A model generated the notes under the pieces. It was not told the origin of the DNA and searched no databases. It worked only from the letters and a program-made list of their open reading frames with translations. The position numbers were made by a program, and so were the translations under genes. This document shows, piece by piece, positions 52,311 through 61,359 of a stretch of 64,000 nt of DNA (position 1 is its first letter; each line of letters opens with the position of its first letter). The DNA is from Korobacter sp963703075 (lineage in GTDB: Bacteria; Acidobacteriota; Terriglobia; Terriglobales; Acidobacteriaceae). The DNA lies in the NCBI GenBank assembly GCA_963703075.1, contig OY969786.1:1612001-1676000 (forward strand), given 5' to 3'.

Positions 52311-53438
52311 TCACTTCAGTTGCCCTTCCCGCGCGCTGCCAGGCTGAATCATGATCTTCAGCGAGTCTGGCTGCGGGCGCGCCGCCATTTGCAACGCCTC
52401 CACCGATTCCTCCAGCGGAAAGCGATGCGAGATCAACCGTTCCAGGTCCATCTCGCGGCTGAACACAAAATCCACGGACTCCTGCTGCAATTCCACCGAG
52501 GCGCTGTAAGAACCCACCAGCGACTTCTCCTCGACACAAACCGCCGCCGGATCGATCACTGCTTCACCATGCTGCGTCTGCGCGAATAATAAGATGCGGC
52601 CGCCCGGACGCACCGCATCCATCGCCGTACGAATCAGTCCATTCACCGGAACCGCCAGGATCGCCGCATCCGCGCCACGGCCGTCCGTCAGCCGGCGCAT
52701 ATAGGCCACAACGTCAGTTTTCGATCCGTCGATGCCGTTCTTGAGTCCCAGAGACTCTCCTATTGTAAGCCTCTGCGGGAACAAATCGGAGCAAATCACT
52801 TGCGCGCCCGCCCGTTGCGACAAGAAGGCCAGGATCATTCCAATCGGCCCTTGCCCGATTACCAGCACGGTTTCGCCCGCTTGCAACCCAAGTGTCTCGA
52901 TGCCCTTGATGCAGGTGTTCACCGGCTCGACAAACGTCGCCAGCTCGAATGAAACGTGATCCGGAAGCTTCACCACCCCGCCTCGCTCCACGATCCAATC
53001 CATCACCCGTACGTACTCGGAGAAACCGCCACCGCTCGGCTCGAAGCCCGCCGTCACGCCGACCTTCTTATAGGTCTCGCACTGCGCAAATACTTTATGC
53101 CTGCAGTAGAAACATTCGCGGCACGGGATATGGTGAAACGCGAGCACCCGGTCGCCGGTTTTGAACTTCGTAACCCCTTCGCCGACCGCGGCAATCACAC
53201 CCGCGGTCTCGTGGCCGAAAATCCGCGGCGCCGAATGCGAGCCAGTGGCAATTTTCTTTAGATCGGTTCCGCAAATACCGCACGCGTGTACCCTGATCAA
53301 AATCTCGCCGCGTCCGATTTTCGGAACCGGCACACTCTCCAGGCGCACATCGTTCACCCCGCGATAAACCGCGGCTTTCATCGTGCTTGGGATCGCCAAG
53401 CTTCCCTGGTCTCTTCCAGGTTGGGTCGCGACTGACAT
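52311..53438 (-). CDS. Zinc-dependent medium-chain alcohol dehydrogenase (hopanoid cluster, first copy)
   Basis: The protein has 375 residues. It has the catalytic site CGICGTDLKKIATG with GHETAGVI, the structural zinc set CRECFYCRHKVFAQC and the nucleotide loop VLVIGQGPIGMILAFLS. It starts 12 nt after the hpnG-like stop and ends 8 nt before the second copy, so all are likely one transcript. It is clearly a paralogue of the downstream gene from shared blocks (MKAAVYRGVNDVRLESVPVP compared with MTAAVLYGKEDVRIEKVPVP). Tandem duplication with later divergence is likely. The substrate is unknown. Confidence 0.9.
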   Translation of the reverse strand: MSVATQPGRDQGSLAIPSTMKAAVYRGVNDVRLESVPVPKIGRGEILIRVHACGICGTDLKKIATGSHSAPRIFGHETAGVIAAVGEGVTKFKTGDRVLAFHHIPCRECFYCRHKVFAQCETYKKVGVTAGFEPSGGGFSEYVRVMDWIVERGGVVKLPDHVSFELATFVEPVNTCIKGIETLGLQAGETVLVIGQGPIGMILAFLSQRAGAQVICSDLFPQRLTIGESLGLKNGIDGSKTDVVAYMRRLTDGRGADAAILAVPVNGLIRTAMDAVRPGGRILLFAQTQHGEAVIDPAAVCVEEKSLVGSYSASVELQQESVDFVFSREMDLERLISHRFPLEESVEALQMAARPQPDSLKIMIQPGSAREGQLK

Positions 53439-53450
53439 AGGATTCGACCG

Positions 53451-54158
53451 CTACGGCTGCGGCGCAAACGCTCCTGGTTGCGTGTTCGCAAACTGCTCAA
53501 TTGGATGCTCCATCGCCCGGCAAAGCTCCACCGAAGCCCGATGGCTATTTCGCCCCAGCGCGATGGTCGCCCACCACCATCGGGGATGCAGCAATGCTTT
53601 CCCGACAAAAGCCACACTGTGAAACCGGCCCGTGGTATCCACAAACTCATTCAACGGCGGCATCGGGAAATCCACCTCGTCGGAAACTGCCTTCACCGCG
53701 ATGAATGGCAATCCACAGGACTCAGCGATACTCGCCACGCCCGCACTTTCCATATCGATCGCATCCGCCCCAAATTCTTCGCGCAACCCGCGTTTCCGCT
53801 CTTCCCCGGCAATCGCCCGGCCGCTCACAATCGCTCCACTCGCCTCCGGAGAACGCGTACTGAAGCGTCTGCCCGTCGCTGCGTTGATCACCGTCCGCGG
53901 CCACAGCACATCGCCCACCCGCAGATCGCGCCGCAGCGCCCCCACGAATCCCGCCGAAACCAGGCAGCTAGGCTGCTCCCGTGCGACCAGCGTCATCGCC
54001 GCCAGTGCCGCCGGCGCGGACCCGATTCCGCCTGCCACCGCCACCGCGTTTTCACTTTCAAAGAACGTCAGCCCGCGTTCACGAACTTTGCGCCACGTCC
54101 GCACCAGCGGCTTGATCTCGACCGCCATCGCGCAAACGATCGCGACCCGTCCCGCCAT
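53451..54158 (-). CDS. hpnG: Hopanoid-associated nucleoside phosphorylase-like protein HpnG
   Basis: The protein has 235 residues in the nucleoside phosphorylase/MTA-SAH nucleosidase fold: VAIVCAMAVEIKPLVRTW at the start, AGGIGSAPAALAAMTL, and the substrate motif IDMESAGVASIAE. HpnG releases adenine from adenosylhopane to give ribosylhopane. It directly follows hpnA (TAA then ATG with no gap), which supports the hopanoid assignment over a general MTA nucleosidase. hpnH, which makes adenosylhopane, is not in this window. Confidence 0.88.
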   Translation of the reverse strand: MAGRVAIVCAMAVEIKPLVRTWRKVRERGLTFFESENAVAVAGGIGSAPAALAAMTLVAREQPSCLVSAGFVGALRRDLRVGDVLWPRTVINAATGRRFSTRSPEASGAIVSGRAIAGEERKRGLREEFGADAIDMESAGVASIAESCGLPFIAVKAVSDEVDFPMPPLNEFVDTTGRFHSVAFVGKALLHPRWWWATIALGRNSHRASVELCRAMEHPIEQFANTQPGAFAPQP

Positions 54159-55145
54159 TTAAGCGTACCCATGGGCGCGAAACCATGCGGCCGCCCGCCG
54201 CAGCCCGTCATCGGCTGACCCCGCCCTGTAGCCAAGTTCCGTCTCCGCCTTGCCCGACGACACGAACATCTTCTTGCGACCCATGCGCACTGCATCGATC
54301 GTCACTCGCGGCTCCTTGCGCAGCAGATACCCGGTAACCACCGTATCCACCACCCCCGTAGCGAGTGCCACCGCATACGGTAACTTCACCTTCGGCGACG
54401 GCAACCCCGTGATCGCCGCCAGCTTATCGAGAATCTGCTTCAGCGTCAGGTTCTCGCCCCCCAGGATGTAGCGCTCACCGCTGCGGCCTTTCTCCATCGC
54501 CGCAATGTGCCCGCGCGCGCACTCTTTCACATCCACCAGGTTCAACCCCGTATCCACGTACGCCGGAAACTTCTTCTTCAAAAAATCGACGACGATCTGT
54601 CCCGTCGGAGTCGGCTTAATGTCGCGCTCGCCAATCGGTGTGCTTGGATTCACGATCACCACGTCCGCACCCTTTTTCGCCGCACCTATCACCCACTGCT
54701 CGGCGTCGAACTTCGATTTCTTGTAGTGCCCAATCATCATCGAGCGATCGACCGGCGTCGCTTCATCGACCGCCGTGCCGTTGTGACCGAAACCCATCGT
54801 CGCCACGCTGCTCGTATAAACAACCCGCCGCACTCCCGTCTCGCCTGCGGCCCGCACAATCGACATGGTTCCTGCCACATTCGACGCGTACATGTCGTGC
54901 GGATCCCGCGTCCAAAGCCTGTAATCCGCTGCCACGTGAAACACGAACTCGCAGCCAGCCATCCCCTTCTTCAGTGAAGCAAAATCCTGAAGATCGCCGG
55001 TTACCCGCTCTGCCTTCAGCATCGCCAGGTTCTCGCTCCGGCTCGTCTTCCGCACCAGCACCCGCACGTCCGCCCCCATCGCCTCCAACTGCTCGGCAAC
55101 ATGGCTTCCAACAAACCCAGTAGCGCCTGTAACAAAAACTTTCAT
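54159..55145 (-). CDS. hpnA: Hopanoid-associated sugar epimerase/dehydratase HpnA
   Basis: The protein has 328 residues, a short-chain (extended SDR) fold. NAD loop VTGATGFVGSHVAEQLEAMG starts at residue 4, and the active site is YTSSVATMGF with YKKSK as YxxxK. The ADYRLWTRDPHDMYASNVAG block is typical of HpnA. It lies between shc and hpnG with the same orientation. In other bacteria HpnA is a cluster marker whose exact reaction is not settled. Confidence 0.92.
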   Translation of the reverse strand: MKVFVTGATGFVGSHVAEQLEAMGADVRVLVRKTSRSENLAMLKAERVTGDLQDFASLKKGMAGCEFVFHVAADYRLWTRDPHDMYASNVAGTMSIVRAAGETGVRRVVYTSSVATMGFGHNGTAVDEATPVDRSMMIGHYKKSKFDAEQWVIGAAKKGADVVIVNPSTPIGERDIKPTPTGQIVVDFLKKKFPAYVDTGLNLVDVKECARGHIAAMEKGRSGERYILGGENLTLKQILDKLAAITGLPSPKVKLPYAVALATGVVDTVVTGYLLRKEPRVTIDAVRMGRKKMFVSSGKAETELGYRAGSADDGLRRAAAWFRAHGYA

Positions 55146-55247
55146 GGAAGAGCGGGTACCCGCGTTCCGCCATCCGCTCTCAGGTCAACCAAAATCGCTG
55201 TTGCGCCATGGCTCACCGGATGGCTGAAGGCGGACAGCGGACGGCCT

Positions 55248-57227
55248 CTATCCTTGCGGTCCCAGCTTTACCCGCTCATCCAGCGGCGTATTCAGCCGCC
55301 GTTCATAGGTCGCCAGCGCAATCAGCGGGAAGTATTCGGCGTACATGTGGTACTTCAGGTAGAACACCCGCGGGAAGCCCGTACCCGTGTACCAGCCGTC
55401 CTTCCACGATCCATCTGTCGCCTGGGTCTCCAGCAGGTAAGCGATGCCCCGCGTCACGCAATCGCTGCGCAAATCGTTGGCAGCCAACAATCCCATCACC
55501 GCCCACGCAGTTTGCGAAGCCGTGCTCGCTCCCTGGCCCCGCAAAATCGAGTTGTCATACGATTCGCAGGTCTCACCCCAGCCGCCATCGGGGTTCTGCA
55601 TCATGCGCAGCCACTCTGCCGCCTGCTGCACCATCGGCTCATGATGGTCCACCCCCACCGCCGCCAGCCCGCGCAGGCACAGCATCGTGCCATAGATGTA
55701 ATTCACGCCCCAGCGCCCGAACCACGAGCCATCCGGCTCCTGTTCGCGCTTGATGAACTCCACTCCGCGCTGTACGCACTTGTCCTTCAGTGAGTAGCCG
55801 TGGTTCGCCAGGCACTCCAGCACCCGCCCCGTGATGTCGACCGTCGCCGGATCCAACATGGCGTTGTGATCGGCGAACGGAATGTGCTGGAACACCATTT
55901 TGTTATTGTCTTTGTCGAACGACGCCCATCCCCCGTTCTTGCACTGCATGGCCAGCACCCAGTCGATCGCCCGTCGAACCGTCTCGTCCTGGTAGCGCTC
56001 ATTCGAGGTGCGCACGTGGGTCAGTGCCAGCATCACCTGCGCACTGTCATCCACGTCCGGATAAAACTCGTTGTTGAATTCGAAGTACCATCCGCCCGGC
56101 TGCACCTTCGGGACTTTCACCGACCAGTCGCCCTTGTGCGTGACCTGCTTCTTCAGCATCCACTCCGCCGAACGCACCATCCGCGGATCATCCGCCGGCA
56201 CGCCCGCTTCGCCCAGCGCGTAGAGCGCATACGCCGTGTCCCACACCGGAGACTTGCAAGGCTGCATCCGGAAAGTGTCTTTCTCTTCGATCCCCAAACT
56301 TTCAAATTCATCGAGCGCGCGAATCACCTGCGGATCGTCCGTCGAATACCCCAGCGCCCGCAGCGCGATGATCGAGTTCAACAGGCCCGGATAAATCGCG
56401 CCTAACCCGTCGCTCATCTCCAGCCGCTCGAGCATCCACTTCTCCGTGCGCTTCAACGCCAGTGTCCGCAGCGGACGCACATGCACCCGCTCGAAGAAAT
56501 GCACCACGTTGTTCAGCACCAGGAAGAAGTTCCGCCACGAGACCGGCTTCTTGTCCCACTTAAGATGAAGGTTTCCGTGCCGTCCCTCGAGGAACAGCTC
56601 GTCGATATTCATCTCGTCGGGGATCTTCTTGAATGGCTTCTTGGCGTAGCAAATCGAGAGCGGCACGAGAATCGCGCGCGACCACGAGGAAATCTCGTAG
56701 AGGTTGAACCAGAACCAGTTGGGGAACAACGCAATCTCCGGCGGAATCGCCGGAACCGCGTCATAGTCATACTGCCCGAGAAAACACAGGTAGAGTTTCG
56801 AGAACGTGTTGATGGCCGTAACCCCGCCGAGTGCCAGGATGCACTCCCGCGCCTTTGCCATCTGCGGCTCATCCGCCGCCCGTCCCATCAGCTTCAGCGA
56901 AAAGTACGCTTTCACCGACGCACTGACGTTGGACGGCCCGCCCTTGTAGATACTCCAGCCGCCGTCTGCGTTTTGGTGCCGCAGGATCTCCCGCGCGGCT
57001 TTTTCCATCTTTACCGGATTGCCGGTTCCCAGCAGCGTGTGCAGGACGATGTAATCCGACTCGAGTGTCGTATCCGCCTCGAGTTCCCCGCACCAGAAAC
57101 CTTCTTCGCGGTCCTGCCGCGAGAACAGGTACTTCTTCGCTGCGTTCATGGCGTCGGCAATCCGCGCCCGAACGCCTTCTATCTTGCCGAAGGTTATCTC
57201 CGACTGAATATGTCTGTCTTCCATCAA
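55248..57227 (-). CDS. shc: Squalene-hopene cyclase
   Basis: The enzyme cyclises squalene to hopene and diplopterol at the inner membrane. It has 659 residues. The catalytic Asp-rich motif is YPDVDDSAQVML at about 389-400 (DxDD). Multiple QW repeats are visible (ILRHQNADGGWSIYKGG, LAMQCKNGGWASFD, RMMQNPDGGWGETCESYDN, LLETQATDGSWKDGWYTGTG). The end region RVFYLKYHMYAEYFPLIALA is typical. The ATG at 57227 precedes MEDRHIQSEI; a second ATG is the next codon. It is 90 nt after ispH. Confidence 0.96.
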   Translation of the reverse strand: MMEDRHIQSEITFGKIEGVRARIADAMNAAKKYLFSRQDREEGFWCGELEADTTLESDYIVLHTLLGTGNPVKMEKAAREILRHQNADGGWSIYKGGPSNVSASVKAYFSLKLMGRAADEPQMAKARECILALGGVTAINTFSKLYLCFLGQYDYDAVPAIPPEIALFPNWFWFNLYEISSWSRAILVPLSICYAKKPFKKIPDEMNIDELFLEGRHGNLHLKWDKKPVSWRNFFLVLNNVVHFFERVHVRPLRTLALKRTEKWMLERLEMSDGLGAIYPGLLNSIIALRALGYSTDDPQVIRALDEFESLGIEEKDTFRMQPCKSPVWDTAYALYALGEAGVPADDPRMVRSAEWMLKKQVTHKGDWSVKVPKVQPGGWYFEFNNEFYPDVDDSAQVMLALTHVRTSNERYQDETVRRAIDWVLAMQCKNGGWASFDKDNNKMVFQHIPFADHNAMLDPATVDITGRVLECLANHGYSLKDKCVQRGVEFIKREQEPDGSWFGRWGVNYIYGTMLCLRGLAAVGVDHHEPMVQQAAEWLRMMQNPDGGWGETCESYDNSILRGQGASTASQTAWAVMGLLAANDLRSDCVTRGIAYLLETQATDGSWKDGWYTGTGFPRVFYLKYHMYAEYFPLIALATYERRLNTPLDERVKLGPQG

Positions 57228-57317
57228 AACTCCGGTCCTTGCTGGGGGACGCTCGACCGTTTCATGCCTCCAACCTCACTGCCGACTTACACCGCTCCGT
57301 GCATTCCTCCGCAACCT

Positions 57318-58292
57318 TTAACGTGCCGCTGCGGGCGCCGACCCAATCGCCGCCACGATCTCTGGGGGCAGGCCAAAGCGCACGTTCTCCGGCATCACTT
57401 CCACTTCCTTCAGGTTCGTAAAGCCCTTGCTCGTCAGGAAATCCACCACTTGCGAAACCAGGATCTCCGGCGCCGATGCGCCCGCCGTCACTCCTACCGT
57501 CTGCACGCCTTCCAGCCACTCTGGCCGGATCGCCTTGCAGTTCTCGATCAGGTAGGAGTTCGTCTTAAGGTTGCGAGCCACTTCCACCAGCCGGTTCGAG
57601 TTCGAACTATTATCCGATCCCACCACCAGCAGCAAATCGCACTCCGCCGATACGTCCTTCACCGCCGTCTGCCGGTTCTCCGTCGCGTAGCAAATGTCCT
57701 GTGCGTGCGGCCCGCGGATGTTCGGGAACTTCTTCTTCAGCGCTTCGATCACGTGGACCGTCTCGTCCAGGCTCAAGGTCGTTTGTGTCAAGTACGCCAC
57801 CCGGTTCGGATCCGGAACCACCAGCGTATCCACCTCTTCCGGGGTCGAGATCACATAGGTCACATCCGGCGCCTCGCCCAGCGTCCCCACCACTTCATCG
57901 TGGTCGTGGTGCCCGATCAGCACCAGCGAATGCCCTTCCTTGGCAAACTTGATCGCCTCCACGTGCACCTTGGTGACCAGCGGACAGGTGGCGTCCACCA
58001 CCCGCAGCCCGCGCTTCTTGCTCGCCTCGCGGACCTCCGGCGCCACTCCGTGCGCGCTGTAAATCACCCGCTCGCCGTTGGGCACTTCGTCGATCTCATC
58101 CACGAAAATGGCGCCCTTGCTCGCCAGTTCGTCCACTACGTAGCGGTTGTGAACAATCTCTTTGCGGACGTAGATCGGCGCCCCAAATGTTTCCAGCGCA
58201 ATCCGCACAATGTCGATGGCGCGAACCACCCCGGCGCAGAAGCCCCGCGGCTTCAGCAAAAGTAAGGTCTTCTGGTTTGTCTCAAAGCTCAT
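57318..58292 (-). CDS. ispH: 4-hydroxy-3-methylbut-2-enyl diphosphate reductase
   Basis: IspH performs the last MEP-pathway step, giving IPP and DMAPP with a 4Fe-4S cluster. The protein has 324 residues from ATG 58292 (GGAAG upstream); a longer frame to 58334 is less likely. Cluster cysteines are C19 in RGFCAGVVRAI, the Cys in VDATCPLVTKVH and the Cys in DICYATENRQTAV. The H and E residues in EIVHNRYVV and GHHDHDEVVGT are present. It heads the hopanoid run, so precursor supply and squalene use may be co-expressed. Confidence 0.95.
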   Translation of the reverse strand: MSFETNQKTLLLLKPRGFCAGVVRAIDIVRIALETFGAPIYVRKEIVHNRYVVDELASKGAIFVDEIDEVPNGERVIYSAHGVAPEVREASKKRGLRVVDATCPLVTKVHVEAIKFAKEGHSLVLIGHHDHDEVVGTLGEAPDVTYVISTPEEVDTLVVPDPNRVAYLTQTTLSLDETVHVIEALKKKFPNIRGPHAQDICYATENRQTAVKDVSAECDLLLVVGSDNSSNSNRLVEVARNLKTNSYLIENCKAIRPEWLEGVQTVGVTAGASAPEILVSQVVDFLTSKGFTNLKEVEVMPENVRFGLPPEIVAAIGSAPAAAR

Positions 58293-58302
58293 GAATGCTT
58301 CC

Positions 58303-58308
58303 AGTATA
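58303..58308 (-). promoter_or_regulatory. Candidate -10 box of the ispH-hopanoid operon
   Basis: On the minus strand TATACT lies 10 nt upstream of the ispH ATG, which would give a very short leader. No good -35 is visible at 16-18 nt. Confidence 0.3.
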
Positions 58309-58488
58309 CGTGTTCTGCTGGATTTAAGCCCCACATCCCCACTTGCAGCATACCCCGCCTAAGCTCCCGTAGAACACGCTAAGGCATGGAATGTGCAGTA
58401 GTTAGCACCCGTTGGTAGTATTCAGCTAGTAAACGGATGCACCACCTTAGGGGCATCCGGCGGAGTCGTTTACAAAACGCGCTCCCAG

Positions 58489-59829
58489 TCACCGCTCTTT
58501 CCCGTCCGGCGTGAATCCGACCTTGTCCATCATTGGCTTTACCTCCGGGTTCGCCATGAACTGCTTCCACACCAATCCTGACCGGTAGTTCTCCACCATC
58601 ACCACGATCGGCGCCTGGTTCAATCCCATGTAAATCGGCGAGTACCAATCCTCTGTCTCGTTGAACGCGTCCCGCGGCCCGTAAATCCCCCACACCCGGT
58701 CGCCCATATCGCGGTACAAATGCTTCAACGCCGCCATCGACTCCGCCGGCGTATACGGAAACGCCGACAACGCTCCCGTTGGCACCATCGTCCCGTCGTC
58801 ATGCTCGGCGTCCGGCGCATACGGCACGTAGCCCTGCGGTCCGTCCGCCGCCGTCAAACCCCAGCAGTCCGGACCATATCCCTTGTAATGCCCCGGGTTC
58901 GCCACCGAGTACGCATAGTTGATCCGCGCCAGGTTGCGATTGTTGTCGAAATAATCCGTGAACTTGTCGTGGATCCCACGCGGATCGAATCCCATGTACG
59001 AATAATCGGTAAAGAACAGAGGCCCGCCATCGCCCACCCCTACGTCCAACTTGATCCCGTAGTACGAGTGCCCGTTCGTGTACCGTCCCGACTCCTTGGC
59101 CCCCGACCACCCTTTGCGATATTCCGCCGCCTCCTTCGACTGGCTCGCCCACCCTTTGTAATAGAGATCGGCTGCTACCCCGTGGGTCGGCGACGCAATC
59201 GCCAGCAGGTAAGTGATCATTGCCTCGTTGAAACCCGTCAGCTTGTGGTTGATGTGCCACGCCCAGGCTGGCGACCAGTGCCAGTACAACGCATTGCTCT
59301 CCGGCGATCGCTGGTACCAGTTCCACTCCACGCCCTCCCACAAGGTCGTAATGCGTTTGGCAAGCGCCTGCTCCGCCGCGCTCGGCCTATTGAAATACTG
59401 CCGCGCCGCCAGCATTCCCTCCATCAGGAACGATGTCTCCACTAAGTCCCCGCCATCGTCGAACATCCCAAACACCGGCAGCGTCTTGGCTGTATCGCCA
59501 TCGTTGAAGTGCGCCCACACTCCGTGATAGCGCGGCACCTTCTCAAAGAAGGTCACGATCTTGGTCATCCGCTCCACGCCCTGGGCCCGCGTGATGAACC
59601 CGCGATCCACCCCGACGATCAGCGCCATCACCCCGAAACCGCTCGCTCCCGTCGCCACCACCCGGTCGTCTCCCGGAATGCTTTCCAGCGTCGCTCCGGC
59701 CTTGGGATGGGCTCCGTCCCAGTAATAGTGGAAGCATTCTTCCTGCAACATGGTGAGCAGCTCATCGTCGGTCATCTGCCGCGTCGAAGCCGTCGCCGCC
59801 GCCGACATCGTCGCCGCCCGGTAGCGCAC
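58489..59829 (-). CDS. Glucoamylase-family protein, C-terminal part of a frameshifted gene
   Basis: This frame encodes the (alpha/alpha)6-barrel glycoamylase domain: QMTDDELLTMLQEECFHYYW, then ATGASGFGVMALIVGVDRGF, HFNDGDTAKTLPVFGMFDDG, VEWNWYQRSPESNALYWHWS and YGPDCWGLTAADGPQGYVPY. Such proteins act on beta-glucans or related glycans outside the cytoplasm. The GTG-like start at 59829 has no ribosome site, and the upstream frame (to 60703) supplies signal peptide and N-domain. Removing one C in GGACCG at 59829-59834 fuses them into 737 residues. Confidence 0.85.
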   Translation of the reverse strand: MRYRAATMSAAATASTRQMTDDELLTMLQEECFHYYWDGAHPKAGATLESIPGDDRVVATGASGFGVMALIVGVDRGFITRAQGVERMTKIVTFFEKVPRYHGVWAHFNDGDTAKTLPVFGMFDDGGDLVETSFLMEGMLAARQYFNRPSAAEQALAKRITTLWEGVEWNWYQRSPESNALYWHWSPAWAWHINHKLTGFNEAMITYLLAIASPTHGVAADLYYKGWASQSKEAAEYRKGWSGAKESGRYTNGHSYYGIKLDVGVGDGGPLFFTDYSYMGFDPRGIHDKFTDYFDNNRNLARINYAYSVANPGHYKGYGPDCWGLTAADGPQGYVPYAPDAEHDDGTMVPTGALSAFPYTPAESMAALKHLYRDMGDRVWGIYGPRDAFNETEDWYSPIYMGLNQAPIVVMVENYRSGLVWKQFMANPEVKPMMDKVGFTPDGKER

Positions 59830-60703
59830 GGTCCCACGCCGCTACTTTGTACTCCGCCTTCTGCTCCGGCTGTCCGATCCAATCCATGAAGCGGTGAATC
59901 CCCGCCACCTGCAATCCCACCGGCGCAAATGGCCCTCCGTTCAGGGAGCGATACACCACGTAACTCTGCACCTCGCCGTTCGGCACGGCATCCCAGGTCA
60001 CGTCCACATGCCGCTCGTATCCCTTCGCGCGAACATTGATGGGCGCCGCAACAGCACGCCGCCTCGTCACCGCCGCGTTATCGATCTTGAAATCGTCCAG
60101 GATGAGCGTGTGCGCCCCCTTCGGCGCGCTCTGAAAGAAAATGATCCGCCGCAAGCGGTGTGCGTCGAAGGCATGAATTGAAGCGCTCGCCAACTTCGCC
60201 AGCGGCACTGAGACCTCGACCCACTTCGCCGCCGGCATTTGCCGCAGGTAGTTGCTCAACTCCAGGGTCACGCTGAAACTCCGCTCCAGATCCTGCAACC
60301 GCATCGAGGGCAGCTCGCCTTCCGGAATCGCTTCAGGCGCGAAGCACCAGAACGTCAGCTCCGACCCGGAAAGCGTCAGCCCCCGATCGCGAAACTGCAC
60401 CAGCTCAATCCCCGCCTCCCATCCCCCGTCCGCTTTCGACGTCCACTGCAACCGCAGTGCGTTCGGTGGCGTATGAAACACCTTTGCTTCCACCGGCAGC
60501 TTCCCATGCACCAGCTCCAGCGTGCTCGGCTCCGATGCCCGCCCTTCGCTATAGAAATACCCGTCCTTTTCCTGGCTGTTATCGAAGAAAACATGGTCGT
60601 AGTAGGGATAACTCTGCTGCGCTTGCGAATGCAGGACGGACAAGAAGGTCAGAAATCCCAATAGAAGAAGGGACGGTCGAACTCTGCGGCGATCAATCCA
60701 CAT
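59762..60703 (-). CDS. Glucoamylase-family protein, N-terminal part of a frameshifted gene
   Basis: ATG 60703 begins a signal peptide (VRPSLLLLGFLTFLSVLHSQ, cleavage likely after SQA). A carbohydrate-binding-like beta domain follows (SELTFWCFAPEAIPEGELPS), then a fibronectin-III-like module (INVRAKGYERHVDVTWDAVP, YVVYRSLNGGPFAPVGLQVA) ending KAEYKVAAWD. After that the frame turns into low-complexity GGDDVGGGDGFDAADDRR. With the one-base repair it continues into the 58489 frame (WDVRYRAATMS). The upstream ATG at 60769 is not preferred. Confidence 0.75.
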   Translation of the reverse strand: MWIDRRRVRPSLLLLGFLTFLSVLHSQAQQSYPYYDHVFFDNSQEKDGYFYSEGRASEPSTLELVHGKLPVEAKVFHTPPNALRLQWTSKADGGWEAGIELVQFRDRGLTLSGSELTFWCFAPEAIPEGELPSMRLQDLERSFSVTLELSNYLRQMPAAKWVEVSVPLAKLASASIHAFDAHRLRRIIFFQSAPKGAHTLILDDFKIDNAAVTRRRAVAAPINVRAKGYERHVDVTWDAVPNGEVQSYVVYRSLNGGPFAPVGLQVAGIHRFMDWIGQPEQKAEYKVAAWDRALPGGDDVGGGDGFDAADDRR

Positions 60704-61353
60704 GCCAGCAGAATAACCGTTTCGATGAACCCGAGTCAGCCGCCTGCCATCGCTCCGACCACCTATCATGCTGAGTCACCGTGAAACCCGTACTGGCCTC
60801 CGAAAGACCTGTCATGGCGACCGGAGAACGCGGAGATCGTTCCGCGTTCGCAGCGGAGCTACCTTTTGTTCCGACGACCGCCTCGGTTCCATTTGCATGT
60901 ATCCACCACGAAGCGCTCTGAACATCAAAGATCAAACACTTCCCCATGGCTCTCCGAGGTTCGCAAAAACGCGCGGACCGCCCATACTCCAGCGCGCAGC
61001 GCGTTTCGCCGTTAAAGCCCGGAGCGATCAGCCCCGGGAAAGCGTCGACGAGAATCCAAGCCCCTTCAGGGGCGGCAGGTCTCCGCCAGCGAGGCGGGGA
61101 GCCTCGCGATTCCGCCAAATGAACACATCCCCGTGACCCGCCTCACTGACTCCCGCACGATCGTCCGCTATTTTTTAATTGGCGTCTGACGAGTCTCGAC
61201 TCATAACTCTTTATTTTTGAATATTTTACCCGCAACTACTTCTGTTTCCAATATTTTGGGGGGATTGCCGATCCTAAGCTGCTGAAAATACACGACGGCC
61301 GGGAGGGGGGTAGATGCCGTTTCCAACTCTCCCCGGCAAAGGATTACTCTAGA
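60704..61353. other. Long intergenic region with short hairpins
   Basis: No gene is accepted in these 650 bp. Visible structures are the palindrome GCCCCTTCAGGGGC (61060-61073), the stem GCGAGGC/GCCTCGC (61089-61107), and a partly overlapping CCGCC/GGCGG stem (61083-61097). From about 61160 the sequence becomes AT-rich (CTTTATTTTTGAATATTTTA), which likely holds the promoter of the fumarase gene. Confidence 0.45.
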
Positions 61354-61359
61354 TTGCGT

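Noticed and set aside
51115..52347. 410-codon plus-strand frame opposite the dehydrogenase
   Set aside because: Antisense shadow, rich in Arg and His. The opposite frame has two zinc sites and a Rossmann motif.
56481..58265. 594-codon plus-strand frame opposite shc and ispH
   Set aside because: Arg/His-rich with no family features, and fully antisense to two well-recognised enzymes.
60693..61118. Minus-strand 141-codon frame in the long gap before the fumarase gene
   Set aside because: No family features, overlap with the glucoamylase gene start, and composition dominated by hairpin repeats. Treated as non-coding.
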